Source: an uncultured Bacilli bacterium
GTDB taxonomy: Bacteria; Bacillota_I; Bacilli_A; RF39; UBA660
Direction: 5' to 3'
DNA: 64,000 nucleotides
NCBI GenBank assembly: GCA_934131175.1
Contig: CAKOZD010000001.1
Location: forward strand, 124,001 to 188,000
Shown: in pieces, positions 52,623 to 60,958 of the stretch
Layout: each line of letters starts with the position of its first letter
How positions within the stretch are numbered: the stretch's first letter is position 1
Notes under the pieces: generated by a model
What the model was told of the DNA's origin: nothing
Database searches by the model: none
What the model saw: the letters and a program-made list of their open reading frames with translations, nothing else
Translations under genes and position numbers: made by a program

Positions 52623-53894
52623 ATGTTTAAAATAATGAAGGAATTATTTACTTCAGAAAACAAAGATCTACGACACAGAATTTACTTCACTTTGGTAGCA
52701 TTAACAATATTTATATTAGGATGCTCAATTAGAGTTCCAGGAACTGATGATTTAACTAGTAACTTAGGTTTTCTAGAATTAATGAATACAATCGGTGGTG
52801 GAGCATTAAAAAATTTCTCAATATTTGCATTAGGAGTTATGCCATATATTACAGCATCAATTATAATGCAACTATTACAAATGGATATTATTCCATACTT
52901 TACAGAGCTTAGAAAACAAGGACATACAGGAAGACAAAAGATAAACCAAATTACAAGATATTTAGGTATAGCTTTTGCTTTCATTGAAGGTTATGCCTTT
53001 GCCTTTGCTTTCATCGGTAAAGGTTCAAGTCCAATGCAATATATGTATATTGCAACAGTATTAACTGCTGGAACTTCCTTACTAATGTGGATGGGTGACC
53101 AAATAACACAAAAGGGTATAGGAAATGGTCTAAGTTTAATAATTATGTCAGGTATAATTGCAACATTACCACAAATGTTTATAACAGCATTTACAAATCT
53201 TGTAACATTTACAGGAACTGCACAAGTTATAACATTAGGAATTGTTAAGTTTGCATTATTTGTACTTGTGTATTTTGCAATAGTAATTGGAATGATATTT
53301 GTTCAAGAATCAGAAAGAAGAATCCCAATACAATATGCTAATAAGTCAACAAGTGCTTATGGTAATGCACAAAGTTTTATGCCAATAAAATTAAATTCAG
53401 CAGGAGTTATACCAGTAATTTTTGCATCAAGTTTATTATCTATTCCAAGCATTATTGCACAGGTAATAAAAAATGATAACTTTTCAGTTATTGTTCAAAA
53501 ATACTTAACATATACTACTCCAGTTGGATTCATATTATATGTAATATTTATCTTCTTCTTTGCTTACTTCTATACTTTTATTCAATTAAAGCCAGATGAA
53601 TTTGCAAAGAACTTACAAGATAATGGAGGATATATTCCTGGAATTAGGCCTGGAGATGAAACTAAGAATTATTTAAGTAGAATCTTATCAAGATTAACAA
53701 TACTTGGAGCTACATTCTTAACAGTAATCGCAGGACTACCAATTATATTTTCAAAATTAACAAGCCTACCAACATCAGTAACTATTGGTGGAACAGGATT
53801 GTTAATTGTAGTTGGTGTTGCTCTTGAAACTTATAAACAGTTAGAGGGAAGTATACTAACTAGAAGCTATAAGAGAGGATATAGTAGAAGATAA
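52623..53894 (+). CDS. secY: Protein translocase subunit SecY
   Basis: 423 aa with ten hydrophobic helices; ALGVMPYITASIIMQLLQM (helix 2), YANKSTSAYGNAQSFMPIKLNSAGVIPVIFAS and the PGIRPGDETKNYL cytoplasmic loop. Forms the membrane channel with SecE and SecG. Overlaps adk by 1 bp. Length and motifs normal. Confidence 0.98.
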   Translation: MFKIMKELFTSENKDLRHRIYFTLVALTIFILGCSIRVPGTDDLTSNLGFLELMNTIGGGALKNFSIFALGVMPYITASIIMQLLQMDIIPYFTELRKQGHTGRQKINQITRYLGIAFAFIEGYAFAFAFIGKGSSPMQYMYIATVLTAGTSLLMWMGDQITQKGIGNGLSLIIMSGIIATLPQMFITAFTNLVTFTGTAQVITLGIVKFALFVLVYFAIVIGMIFVQESERRIPIQYANKSTSAYGNAQSFMPIKLNSAGVIPVIFASSLLSIPSIIAQVIKNDNFSVIVQKYLTYTTPVGFILYVIFIFFFAYFYTFIQLKPDEFAKNLQDNGGYIPGIRPGDETKNYLSRILSRLTILGATFLTVIAGLPIIFSKLTSLPTSVTIGGTGLLIVVGVALETYKQLEGSILTRSYKRGYSRR

Positions 53895-54547
53895 TGAAAA
53901 ATATTATGTTTATAGCACCACCTGCAGCCGGAAAAGGAACACAAGCTGAACTTGTTGTTGAAAAGTACGGTATTCCTCACATATCAACTGGAGATATTTT
54001 AAGAGAAATATCAAAAGAAGATAATGAGATTGGAGAATATGTTGCAGAAACATTAGCAAGTGGAAAGCTAGTAAAAGATGAAATTACATATCAATTAATC
54101 GAAGAACGATTAAAAAAAGATGACTGTAAGAATGGTTTCATAATTGATGGTTTTCCAAGAAATTTAGACCAAGCTTACGAATACGATAAAATCCTTGAAA
54201 GATTAGGATATGAAGTAGGTAATGTAATTTTAATAAAAGTAGACAAAGAAACACTTGAAAAAAGAATTGTAGGAAGAAGAATTTGTGAAGACTGCAAAAC
54301 AATTTATAATATAAATTATGAAAGTAGTTCACCACAAGTTGATTCAGTATGTGATAATTGTGGCGGTAAACTTTATCAAAGATCAGATGATAATCTTGAA
54401 GCTTTCGATACAAGATATCAAATGTACATTGAAAAGACTGAACCAATTGTTGAACACTACAAAGAAAAAAATGTTTTAATAGAAGTAGATGGTAATGATA
54501 CCGTTGAAAATATATTTAAAAAAATTGATAAAATAATAAGAGATTAA
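53894..54547 (+). CDS. adk: Adenylate kinase with zinc-binding LID
   Basis: 217 aa. P-loop MFIAPPAAGKGTQA, AMP site IIDGFPRNLDQA. The LID has CEDCKTIYN ... CDNCGGKL, a four-Cys zinc set as in Gram-positive kinases. Interconverts ATP + AMP and 2 ADP. map, usually next, is missing. Confidence 0.97.
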   Translation: MKNIMFIAPPAAGKGTQAELVVEKYGIPHISTGDILREISKEDNEIGEYVAETLASGKLVKDEITYQLIEERLKKDDCKNGFIIDGFPRNLDQAYEYDKILERLGYEVGNVILIKVDKETLEKRIVGRRICEDCKTIYNINYESSSPQVDSVCDNCGGKLYQRSDDNLEAFDTRYQMYIEKTEPIVEHYKEKNVLIEVDGNDTVENIFKKIDKIIRD

Positions 54548-54574
54548 TGTATCAAAAATCAGTATCTAATATAT

Positions 54575-54641
54575 AAGAAGGTATATTAAATACCTTCTTA
54601 AAAGGATACAAATTCCATCGCTCTATAAAAACTGCCGATGG
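54575..54641 (+). other. Two hairpins in the infA leader
   Basis: AAGAAGGTAT (54575-54584) pairs with ATACCTTCTT (54590-54599), 5-nt loop; CCATCG (54615-54620) pairs with CGATGG (54636-54641). Neither has a T run, so they are not terminators. They replace the map gene between adk and infA. Confidence 0.45.
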
Positions 54642-54668
54642 ATAAATAATTGACAGGAGAGTGAAAAG

Positions 54669-54884
54669 ATGGCTAAGGAAGATACAATTGAAATTGAAGG
54701 TAAAGTTCTTGAAATTATTCCAGGAGGAAAATTCAAAGTTCAATTGGAAAATGGACACATTGTGGAAGCTCACGTTTCTGGTAAAATACGAATGAACTAT
54801 ATTCGCATCTTAGCAGGAGATACCGTAATGATAGAACTATCGCCTTATGATTTAACACGTGGGCGTATTACCTATCGTAAATAA
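54669..54884 (+). CDS. infA: Translation initiation factor IF-1
   Basis: 71 aa. AKEDTIEIEGKVLEIIPGGKFKVQLENGH and the MNYIRILAGDTVMIELSPYDLTRGRITYR end, OB fold. Blocks the A site during initiation. GGAGAG RBS. Confidence 0.97.
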   Translation: MAKEDTIEIEGKVLEIIPGGKFKVQLENGHIVEAHVSGKIRMNYIRILAGDTVMIELSPYDLTRGRITYRK

Positions 54885-54898
54885 TAGGAGGGAAAAAT

Positions 54899-55012
54899 AT
54901 GAAAGTTAAAGCATCAGTTAAACCAATATGCGAAAAATGCAAAGTTATTAAGCGTAAAGGAAAAGTTAGAATTATTTGTGAAAACCCAAAACACAAACAA
55001 GTTCAAGGATAA
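54899..55012 (+). CDS. rpmJ: 50S ribosomal protein L36, zinc type
   Basis: 37 aa, short. MKVKASVKPICEKC and IICENPKHKQVQG; Cys-Cys-Cys-His zinc ligands (C11, C14, C27, H32). GGAGGG precedes the ATG. Completes the 50S subunit late in assembly. Confidence 0.95.
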   Translation: MKVKASVKPICEKCKVIKRKGKVRIICENPKHKQVQG

Positions 55013-55031
55013 TTTATAGGAGGTGTATTAA

Positions 55032-55400
55032 ATGGCACGTATTAAAGGTGTAGACATTCCAAATGACAAACATATCTGTATTTCATTAACTTACATTTAT
55101 GGAATTGGAAGAAGTCTTGCAAAACAAATTTTAAAAGAAGTTGACATTGATCCAACTACAAAAACTAAAGATTTATCACAAGATGATTTAATTAAAATCC
55201 GTGATGAAATCAACAAACATTTAACTGAAGGTGACTTACGTCGTGAAGTAAGTATGAATATTAAGACAAAAATGGAAATTAATTCATACGAAGGAAGTCG
55301 TCATAAAAAAGGATTACCTGTAAGAGGACAAAGAACTAATCGTAATGCTCGTACTCGTAAGGGTAAAGGTAAAACTGTAGCAAACAAAAAGAAAGCTTAG
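55032..55400 (+). CDS. rpsM: 30S ribosomal protein S13
   Basis: 122 aa. ARIKGVDIPNDKHICISLTYIYGIG start, GSRHKKGLPVRGQRTNRNARTRKG end. Contacts the P-site tRNA. GGAGG RBS. Confidence 0.98.
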   Translation: MARIKGVDIPNDKHICISLTYIYGIGRSLAKQILKEVDIDPTTKTKDLSQDDLIKIRDEINKHLTEGDLRREVSMNIKTKMEINSYEGSRHKKGLPVRGQRTNRNARTRKGKGKTVANKKKA

Positions 55401-55441
55401 TTAATTAGTTAAAGGATAAATATTTAAAGGAGGTAAGACTT

Positions 55442-55825
55442 ATGGCTTATAAGACAAGAAAGAAAAAAGTTAAAAAGAATGTTCCTGAAGGTATTGCTCA
55501 TATTCATTCAACATTTAATAATACAATCACTACAATTACAGATAAAGATGGAAATGTAATTAGTTGGGCATCATCTGGAGCAATCGGTTTCAAAGGAAGT
55601 AAGAAATCAACTCCATTCGCTGCAGGAATGGCTGCTGAAGCTGCAGGAAAAGCTGCATTCGATATGGGTATGCGTAAAGTTGAGGTTCGCGTTAAAGGTT
55701 TAGGTCCAGGTCGTGAAACTGCAATTCGTTCATTACAAACAGCTGGTCTAGAAGTAACATCAATCGTTGACGTTACACCAATTCCACATAATGGATGCCG
55801 TCCACCAAAACGTCCTCGTGGATAA
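55442..55825 (+). CDS. rpsK: 30S ribosomal protein S11
   Basis: 127 aa. GIAHIHSTFNNTITTITD and VKGLGPGRETAIRSLQ, NGCRPPKRPRG end. Forms the platform and mRNA exit. rpoA follows directly, without rpsD, as in most Bacilli. Confidence 0.98.
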   Translation: MAYKTRKKKVKKNVPEGIAHIHSTFNNTITTITDKDGNVISWASSGAIGFKGSKKSTPFAAGMAAEAAGKAAFDMGMRKVEVRVKGLGPGRETAIRSLQTAGLEVTSIVDVTPIPHNGCRPPKRPRG

Positions 55826-55871
55826 TAAATAGAATATAAGTTGTGAAAAAAAGTAAAGGGAGGTTAGTTTC

Positions 55872-56822
55872 ATGTTACAATTTGAAAAACCAATTTATAA
55901 AATAACTGATTCTGTAGAAAGTAATTTTTATGGAAAATTTGAATTAGAACCATTAGAAAGAGGTTTTGGTACTACAATTGGTAATGCATTAAGAAGAGTT
56001 ATGTTATCATCTCTTCCAGGAAGTGCAATCAGTAGTATTAAAATTGATGGAGTTCTTCACGAATTCCAAACAATAGATGGGGTTTATGAAGATGTAACTA
56101 CTATCATCTTAAATTTAAAAGGTATAGTATTTAAAAATCATTCAAATGAGGCAAAAGTTGTACGTATTAATACTACAAAAGAAGGAGAAGTAACTGCTGC
56201 TGATATCGAGCATGATGCTGATATTGAAGTAATTAATAAAGATAAAGTAATTTGTACTTTATCAAAGGGTGCTTCTTTCAACATGGAAATGACTGTTACA
56301 AATGGTCGTGGATATGTTAGAAGTGAAGATAACAAGAGAATACATGATATTAAACAAGTTGGAGAAATTGCTATCGACTCTATTTATTCTCCTATTGAAA
56401 GAGTTTCATATGAAGTTGGAAATGCTCGTGTAGGACAAGATGAAAGTTATGACAAATTAACTTTAGATGTATGGACAAATGGTTCAATTAAACCAGAAGA
56501 AGCAATTGCATTAGCATCAAGAATCTTAATTGAACATTTAGAAATTTTAACTGACTTATCATCAATTGCTGATGTAAGTGGTATGATGATTGAAAAAACA
56601 GAAGATCCAAAGGTTAAAGCATTAGAAACATCTATTGAAGACTTAGATTTCTCTGTTAGAGCATATAACTGCTTAAAGAGAGCTGGAATTCATACATTAC
56701 AAGATCTTGTAAATAAGAGTGAATCAGATATGATGAAGATTCGTAATTTAGGTAAAAAATCTCTAAAAGAAGTATTAGACAAAATTAGAGATATGGGCCT
56801 AATCTTACGTGATGATGACTAA
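55872..56822 (+). CDS. rpoA: RNA polymerase alpha subunit
   Basis: 316 aa. GFGTTIGNALRRVMLSSLPG in the N-terminal assembly domain; the C-terminal domain has AYNCLKRAGIHTLQDL and LGKKSLKEVLDKI, which contact UP elements and activators. AAAGGGAGG RBS. Full length. Confidence 0.98.
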   Translation: MLQFEKPIYKITDSVESNFYGKFELEPLERGFGTTIGNALRRVMLSSLPGSAISSIKIDGVLHEFQTIDGVYEDVTTIILNLKGIVFKNHSNEAKVVRINTTKEGEVTAADIEHDADIEVINKDKVICTLSKGASFNMEMTVTNGRGYVRSEDNKRIHDIKQVGEIAIDSIYSPIERVSYEVGNARVGQDESYDKLTLDVWTNGSIKPEEAIALASRILIEHLEILTDLSSIADVSGMMIEKTEDPKVKALETSIEDLDFSVRAYNCLKRAGIHTLQDLVNKSESDMMKIRNLGKKSLKEVLDKIRDMGLILRDDD

Positions 56823-56839
56823 AATAAGGAGGAGTAACT

Positions 56840-57217
56840 ATGGCATATAGAAAATTAGGTTCAGATAATAAACATAGAAGAAGTTTATTAGCTACATTAA
56901 CAAAACAAGTAGTTTTAAATGAATCAATTACAACTACAGAAACTAGAGCTAAAGAAGTACGTAAATTCGTTGATAAAATGATTACTTACGGAAAAAAAGG
57001 TGATTTAGTTTCTCGTCGTAAAGCATTAGCTTTTTTACACAATGACAAGAAAGTTGTTGACAAAATATTTAATGACTTAGCAAAACGCTATGAAAACCGT
57101 AATGGTGGTTATACACAAATCTTAAAATTAAATGAAAGACGTGGAGATAACGCTTTAATGGTTATTTTAAGATTAGTTGATGAAACTAAACCTGAAGAAA
57201 AGAAGGAAGATAAGTAA
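56840..57217 (+). CDS. rplQ: 50S ribosomal protein L17
   Basis: 125 aa. YRKLGSDNKHRRSLLATLTKQVV and NERRGDNALMVILRLVD, with an acidic/Lys tail. Last gene of the alpha operon; a strong terminator follows. Confidence 0.98.
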   Translation: MAYRKLGSDNKHRRSLLATLTKQVVLNESITTTETRAKEVRKFVDKMITYGKKGDLVSRRKALAFLHNDKKVVDKIFNDLAKRYENRNGGYTQILKLNERRGDNALMVILRLVDETKPEEKKEDK

Positions 57218-57226
57218 TTATCTTAT

Positions 57227-57256
57227 AGCAAGTATACTAAAATACTTGCTTTTTTA
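57227..57256 (+). terminator. Terminator of the ribosomal block
   Basis: AGCAAGTAT (57227-57235) pairs with ATACTTGCT (57242-57250), then a T run. It ends the 13.5-kb S10-spc-alpha transcription unit. Confidence 0.9.
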
Positions 57257-57315
57257 TGTAAAATCATTTTTATTTGCAGTATAATATAAAGTATTCTTTT
57301 TTATACGTTAATATA

Positions 57316-57334
57316 TGTATAGAAAAAATATACA
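57316..57334. promoter_or_regulatory. Palindrome upstream of the SDR gene
   Basis: TGTATA (57316-57321) and TATACA (57329-57334) form an inverted repeat with a 7-bp A-rich centre, about 8 bp before TATAAT at 57343-57348. It lies across the expected -35 region and may be an operator. AT-rich DNA makes chance palindromes likely. Confidence 0.3.
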
Positions 57335-57369
57335 CAATTTGATATAATAAAAAAGAAACAGGTGATTTT

Positions 57370-58125
57370 ATGAAAGCTTTAATTACAGGGGCATCTTCGG
57401 GAATAGGACTTGATATGGCAAGATATCTAGCAACTAAAAAATATGAATTAATTCTAGTTTCTAGAAATAAAGAAAAACTAGAAGAAATTCAAGAAACACT
57501 ACCAACGAAGGTAACAATAATAGTAGCTGATTTATCACAAGAACAAAGGGTAAAAGAACTTTATGCCTTTGCAAAAAAAGAAAATATTGACGTACTAATA
57601 AACAATGCTGGACTAGGAGACTTCGGTCCATTGACAGATACAGATTTAAACAAAGATTTAGAACTAATAAATACAAATATAAAAGCGGTTCATATACTAA
57701 CAAAATACTTTGTTAAAGACATGGAAAAGAGAAACACAGATACATATATACTAAATGTTGCATCATCTGCAGCATTCCAACCAGGACCATTAATGAGTAC
57801 ATATTATGCTACTAAATCATATGTATATCAATTGACTGAAGCATTATATTATGAAGAACAAAAGAAAAAAACAAAAGTACATGTATCAGTTTTGTGTCCT
57901 GGACCAGTAGCAACAAACTTTAATAATGTCGCAGGAGTAAAATTTTCTGTAAAACCATTAACGAGTGCTTATGTTGCAAGATACGCAATAGATAATATGC
58001 TAAAAAACAAAATGCTAATAATACCAGGTTTTAAAATGAAATGTGCTAAATTTTTTAGTAGATTTGTATCAGATAAATTTTTATTAAGAATTATTTATCG
58101 AGTACAAAAAAGAAAGGCCAGCTAA
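57370..58125 (+). CDS. Short-chain dehydrogenase/reductase (SDR), DltE/YdfG-type
   Basis: 251 aa. NAD(P) motif ITGASSGIGL, INNAGLGDFG, and catalytic Tyr/Lys in YYATKSYV; VLCPGPVATNF after it. Arg-39 region (VSRNKEKL) suggests NADPH. Substrate unknown. Unusual location: it separates rplQ from the ECF ATPase genes, which in Bacilli normally follow rplQ directly. Confidence 0.85.
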   Translation: MKALITGASSGIGLDMARYLATKKYELILVSRNKEKLEEIQETLPTKVTIIVADLSQEQRVKELYAFAKKENIDVLINNAGLGDFGPLTDTDLNKDLELINTNIKAVHILTKYFVKDMEKRNTDTYILNVASSAAFQPGPLMSTYYATKSYVYQLTEALYYEEQKKKTKVHVSVLCPGPVATNFNNVAGVKFSVKPLTSAYVARYAIDNMLKNKMLIIPGFKMKCAKFFSRFVSDKFLLRIIYRVQKRKAS

Positions 58126-58138
58126 TAGTTGGCTTTTA
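58114..58138 (+). terminator. Weak hairpin after the SDR gene
   Basis: GCCAGCT (58117-58123) pairs with AGTTGGC (58127-58133), T-rich tail short (TTTT). Overlaps the SDR stop codon. Confidence 0.45.
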
Positions 58139-58166
58139 AAAACACAATACAGGGGGAAGTGAGATA

Positions 58167-58952
58167 ATGGAAGTAATACTTAATATTAATGACTTAAAAT
58201 ATGAAAACTTATTTGAAAATTTAAGTATTTATATTGAAAAAGATAAGATTACAACTATCTCAGGTGCAAATAATTGTGGAAAAACAACACTATTAAGAAT
58301 TTTAACAAGACAAGTAAAAACAGAAAATAATATAGTCTTATATGGTAAGAATATAAATGAATATAAATTAGAAGATTATATTAGATATATAAGATGTGTG
58401 ATACCAAAAGAAATAATTTTTATAGAAAATAATTTAGAAGAAGAAATGTATTTTCAATCAGAACTTCCAGGTAAAGATAAAACAATATTTATAAACTATA
58501 TAATAAAAGGTTTAAAAATAAGAAGAATGATTAATAAAGAAATAAAAACATTATCAACAAATGAAATAGTATTAGCACAAATTGCTCTTGCCTTAGTTAA
58601 TCATCCACAAATACTTTTATTAGACAATATAGATAATTATCTTGAAGTAAAAGAATTAGAAAATGTTTACAATTTTTTAAGAGACTTTAGAGAAAAATTC
58701 GGTTTAACAGTAGTAATGACAACTATAGATTTAAATCAAAGTTTATACTCTGATTACTTATATATAATTGGAGAAAAGAAAGTATTACTATCAGGAGAAC
58801 CAATTACTATATTACAAAGAGATAATATTATAAATAAGACAGGATTAAGCTTACCATTTATGGTAGATTTATCAGTAAAACTTATAGATTATGATCTCAT
58901 CAGCAACATTAATTTAGATAAAAACAGGATGATAAATGAAATATGGAAGTAA
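58167..58952 (+). CDS. Degenerate EcfA1-like ABC ATPase
   Basis: 261 aa, ABC ATPase fold in the position of ecfA1. Walker A (GANNCGKT, 33-40) is intact. The signature is LSTNE (129-133) instead of LSGGQ, the Walker B glutamate is Asn154 (LLLDN), the H-loop His is Ile187 (TTIDL) and there is no Q-loop Gln. ATP may bind but hydrolysis through this subunit would be strongly impaired. EcfA1/A2 normally power vitamin uptake with EcfT and S components. Overlaps the next gene by 10 bp. Not a frameshifted pseudogene: the frame is complete. Confidence 0.8.
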   Translation: MEVILNINDLKYENLFENLSIYIEKDKITTISGANNCGKTTLLRILTRQVKTENNIVLYGKNINEYKLEDYIRYIRCVIPKEIIFIENNLEEEMYFQSELPGKDKTIFINYIIKGLKIRRMINKEIKTLSTNEIVLAQIALALVNHPQILLLDNIDNYLEVKELENVYNFLRDFREKFGLTVVMTTIDLNQSLYSDYLYIIGEKKVLLSGEPITILQRDNIINKTGLSLPFMVDLSVKLIDYDLISNINLDKNRMINEIWK

Positions 58953-59734
58953 AATTTAAAGGGTATAAATATAAAGATAATAGTTTAGATTTCACCATAA
59001 AAGAAAAAGAAGTAAATGGAATATGTGGAAAAAACTATGAAGATTTAATTAATATCATTAAATTAAAAAATTCATATAAAGGAAAAATAATAATAAATGA
59101 TATTGAATTAAATAAAGATAATATTAATACTTTTAAAAATAAAATTAATGTTGTAAAAGAAGAAATAGAAGACTCAATATATATACAAACAGTATATGAC
59201 TTATTAAAATATGAAATAGAACGAAGAAAATTATCTATAAAAAATCCAGAAAAGAAAATATATGATTCATTAAAAATAGTAAATTTAGATAAATCATTAT
59301 TAGAAAGAAATATCTATACACTATCATCATCTGAAAAGAAATTCATCCAATTAGCAATCTCACTTTTATCTAATCCTGATATGATAATTTTAATAGAACC
59401 ATTTAAATTTTTAGATATGAAAAATGAAAAAAGAATAATGATTTTATTAAATAAAATAAGAGAACAGTATAAAAAAACAATTGTAATTGTTACTAATAAT
59501 ACAAATATTCTTTTTAAATATACAACACATACTATAATATTCAAAGTAGATAAAATATTAGTAGAAGGAGATACTAAAGATATATTTCAAAGAGTAGACT
59601 TTTTAAGTAGGAATAAAATAAACATTCCAGAAATTGTTGAATTTACTTATTTGGCTAAAAAGAAAAAAAATGTAAATATTGATTATCATAGTGATATAAG
59701 AGATATTATTAAAGATATATATAAACATGTATAG
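58943..59734 (+). CDS. Degenerate EcfA2-like ABC ATPase
   Basis: 263 aa, in the ecfA2 position. Walker A has lost its Gly-Lys-Ser core (GICGKNYEDL, 26-35), the signature is LSSSE (127-131), the Walker B Asp is Ile151 though the Glu (E152) remains (IILIEP), and the H-loop His is Asn185 (VTNNTN). It cannot be expected to bind or hydrolyse ATP in its own site. It might contribute only the signature half of a composite site to its partner. The C-terminal YLAKKKKNVNIDYHSD region keeps EcfA-like length. ecfT, expected next, is missing; truA follows. Confidence 0.75.
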   Translation: MEVKFKGYKYKDNSLDFTIKEKEVNGICGKNYEDLINIIKLKNSYKGKIIINDIELNKDNINTFKNKINVVKEEIEDSIYIQTVYDLLKYEIERRKLSIKNPEKKIYDSLKIVNLDKSLLERNIYTLSSSEKKFIQLAISLLSNPDMIILIEPFKFLDMKNEKRIMILLNKIREQYKKTIVIVTNNTNILFKYTTHTIIFKVDKILVEGDTKDIFQRVDFLSRNKINIPEIVEFTYLAKKKKNVNIDYHSDIRDIIKDIYKHV

Positions 59735-59744
59735 GAGGAGTAAT

Positions 59745-60476
59745 ATGCGTTTTCTAATTAAGTTTTCATATGATGGTACAAATTATTGTGGCTATCAAAA
59801 ACAGCCTGGGTTAGAAACTATAGAAGGAAAAATGGAGGAGGCTCTAACAAAAATAAATAATGGTAAAAAAACATCTATTACAGCAACCGGTAGAACAGAT
59901 AAAAAGGTTCATGCATTAGCGCAATATGCACATGCTGATATAAATGTTAATATAACTGAAAATAAGCTAAAAAGAGCTTTAAATAGCAATATTCCAGATG
60001 ATATACATGTAATAGAGACAAAGATAGTAGAAAATAATTTTCATGCTAGATATAATGTAAAAGAAAAAACATATAAATATATTATAAATTTAGGTGAGTA
60101 TAATCCAATAGAAAGAAATTATGTCTTTCAATACAATTATAAATTAGATATAAATGCCATAAAAGAAGGAATAAAGTATTTTGAAGGAACACATGATTTT
60201 AGAGCCTTTGTAACAGATAACAAAGAAAAAGAAAATTGTGTTAGAACAATTACATTAACAAATATAGAAGAAAAAGATAATAAACTAATAATAACATTCA
60301 AAGGAGACGGATTTTTAAGGTATCAAGTAAGAAACATGGTGGGAATATTAATAAAGATAGGTGAAAATAAAATTAATCCGTCAGAAGTAAAAAAAATATT
60401 AGAAAGTAAAGATAGAACAAAAGCTGGCAAGACTGCACCGGCAGAAGGTTTATACTTAGTAGATGTTAAATATTGA
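59745..60476 (+). CDS. truA: tRNA pseudouridine(38-40) synthase TruA
   Basis: 243 aa. RFLIKFSYDGTNYCGYQ start; catalytic Asp in ATGRTDKKVHA; HDFRAFV and YQVRNMVGILIKIG. ATG 59745 after AGGAGGAG; an earlier ATG at 59727 is inside the ATPase gene. Modifies the anticodon arm of many tRNAs. In Bacilli truA precedes rplM-rpsI directly; here three unknown genes intervene. TGA stop. Confidence 0.95.
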   Translation: MRFLIKFSYDGTNYCGYQKQPGLETIEGKMEEALTKINNGKKTSITATGRTDKKVHALAQYAHADINVNITENKLKRALNSNIPDDIHVIETKIVENNFHARYNVKEKTYKYIINLGEYNPIERNYVFQYNYKLDINAIKEGIKYFEGTHDFRAFVTDNKEKENCVRTITLTNIEEKDNKLIITFKGDGFLRYQVRNMVGILIKIGENKINPSEVKKILESKDRTKAGKTAPAEGLYLVDVKY

Positions 60477-60501
60477 CATTGAAAAAATAATATACTAATA
60501 T
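60473..60501 (+). promoter_or_regulatory. Promoter of the small gene after truA
   Basis: TTGACA (60473-60478), 17 bp, TAATAT (60496-60501). The -35 includes the truA stop codon. AAGGGGGG serves as RBS for the following gene. Confidence 0.5.
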
Positions 60502-60532
60502 AGTAAATATTCTAAAAAAGGGGGGAATAAAA

Positions 60533-60859
60533 ATGATAGGTACTTATATAGACTTAGGTTCAATGACAAGCTTAATGTCAGCAGGTTCAACTGCTGTATC
60601 AACATCATCAACTACAGATTATAATATTGATCCAGATGCATTAACTACAACATTAACGTCATCAACAACTACTGCTGCTTCTTCAACGCCTTATAATACA
60701 ATGGCTATGGATACAACACAAAGGTATGTAGAATCATTATCAGATGATGAATTAATGAGATTCAGTGAACTAGTAGATGAAAAACTAAATGATAATTCTT
60801 TTGAAGATAATCAGTTAATAGAATCAAATGAAGACATGCCTAAAGTAAAAATTAAATAA
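60533..60859 (+). CDS. Unknown Ser/Thr-rich small protein (108 aa), first of a three-gene insertion
   Basis: Not recognised. N-terminal 20 residues are mildly hydrophobic (TSLMSAGST), then a low-complexity Ser/Thr/Ala region (22-58), then an acidic helical C-terminus with YVESLSDDELMRF at 65-77. A closely similar stretch (YLDSLTDEELEAA) ends the protein encoded at 61717. Intrinsic terminator follows. Could be secreted or surface-exposed; no clear signal peptide. Confidence 0.6.
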   Translation: MIGTYIDLGSMTSLMSAGSTAVSTSSTTDYNIDPDALTTTLTSSTTTAASSTPYNTMAMDTTQRYVESLSDDELMRFSELVDEKLNDNSFEDNQLIESNEDMPKVKIK

Positions 60860-60883
60860 GAAAAGTATAGTAAAAGCCAAAAT

Positions 60884-60908
60884 AATCAACAAGTGTTGAT
60901 TTTTTTTT
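60884..60908 (+). terminator. Terminator overlapping the next promoter
   Basis: AATCAAC (60884-60890) pairs with GTTGATT (60895-60901), then a T run. The 3' arm contains the -35 TTGATT of the downstream promoter. Confidence 0.75.
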
Positions 60909-60924
60909 AATTTTGTGTTATAAT
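60896..60924 (+). promoter_or_regulatory. Promoter of the 253-aa/101-aa operon, embedded in a terminator
   Basis: TTGATT (60896-60901), 17 bp, TATAAT (60919-60924). Same design as the rplM promoter at 62038. Confidence 0.6.
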
Positions 60925-60958
60925 GTAGCCACATTGAGAGATGTAAGGGGTTATGGTT

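Noticed and set aside
57218..57369. Small RNA or tRNA between rplQ and the SDR gene
   Set aside because: No cloverleaf or stable fold beyond the terminator and a short AT palindrome.
58167..59734. ECF ATPases as plain pseudogenes
   Set aside because: Both frames are full length, have good ribosome sites and overlap as in the intact operon; loss is limited to catalytic motifs.
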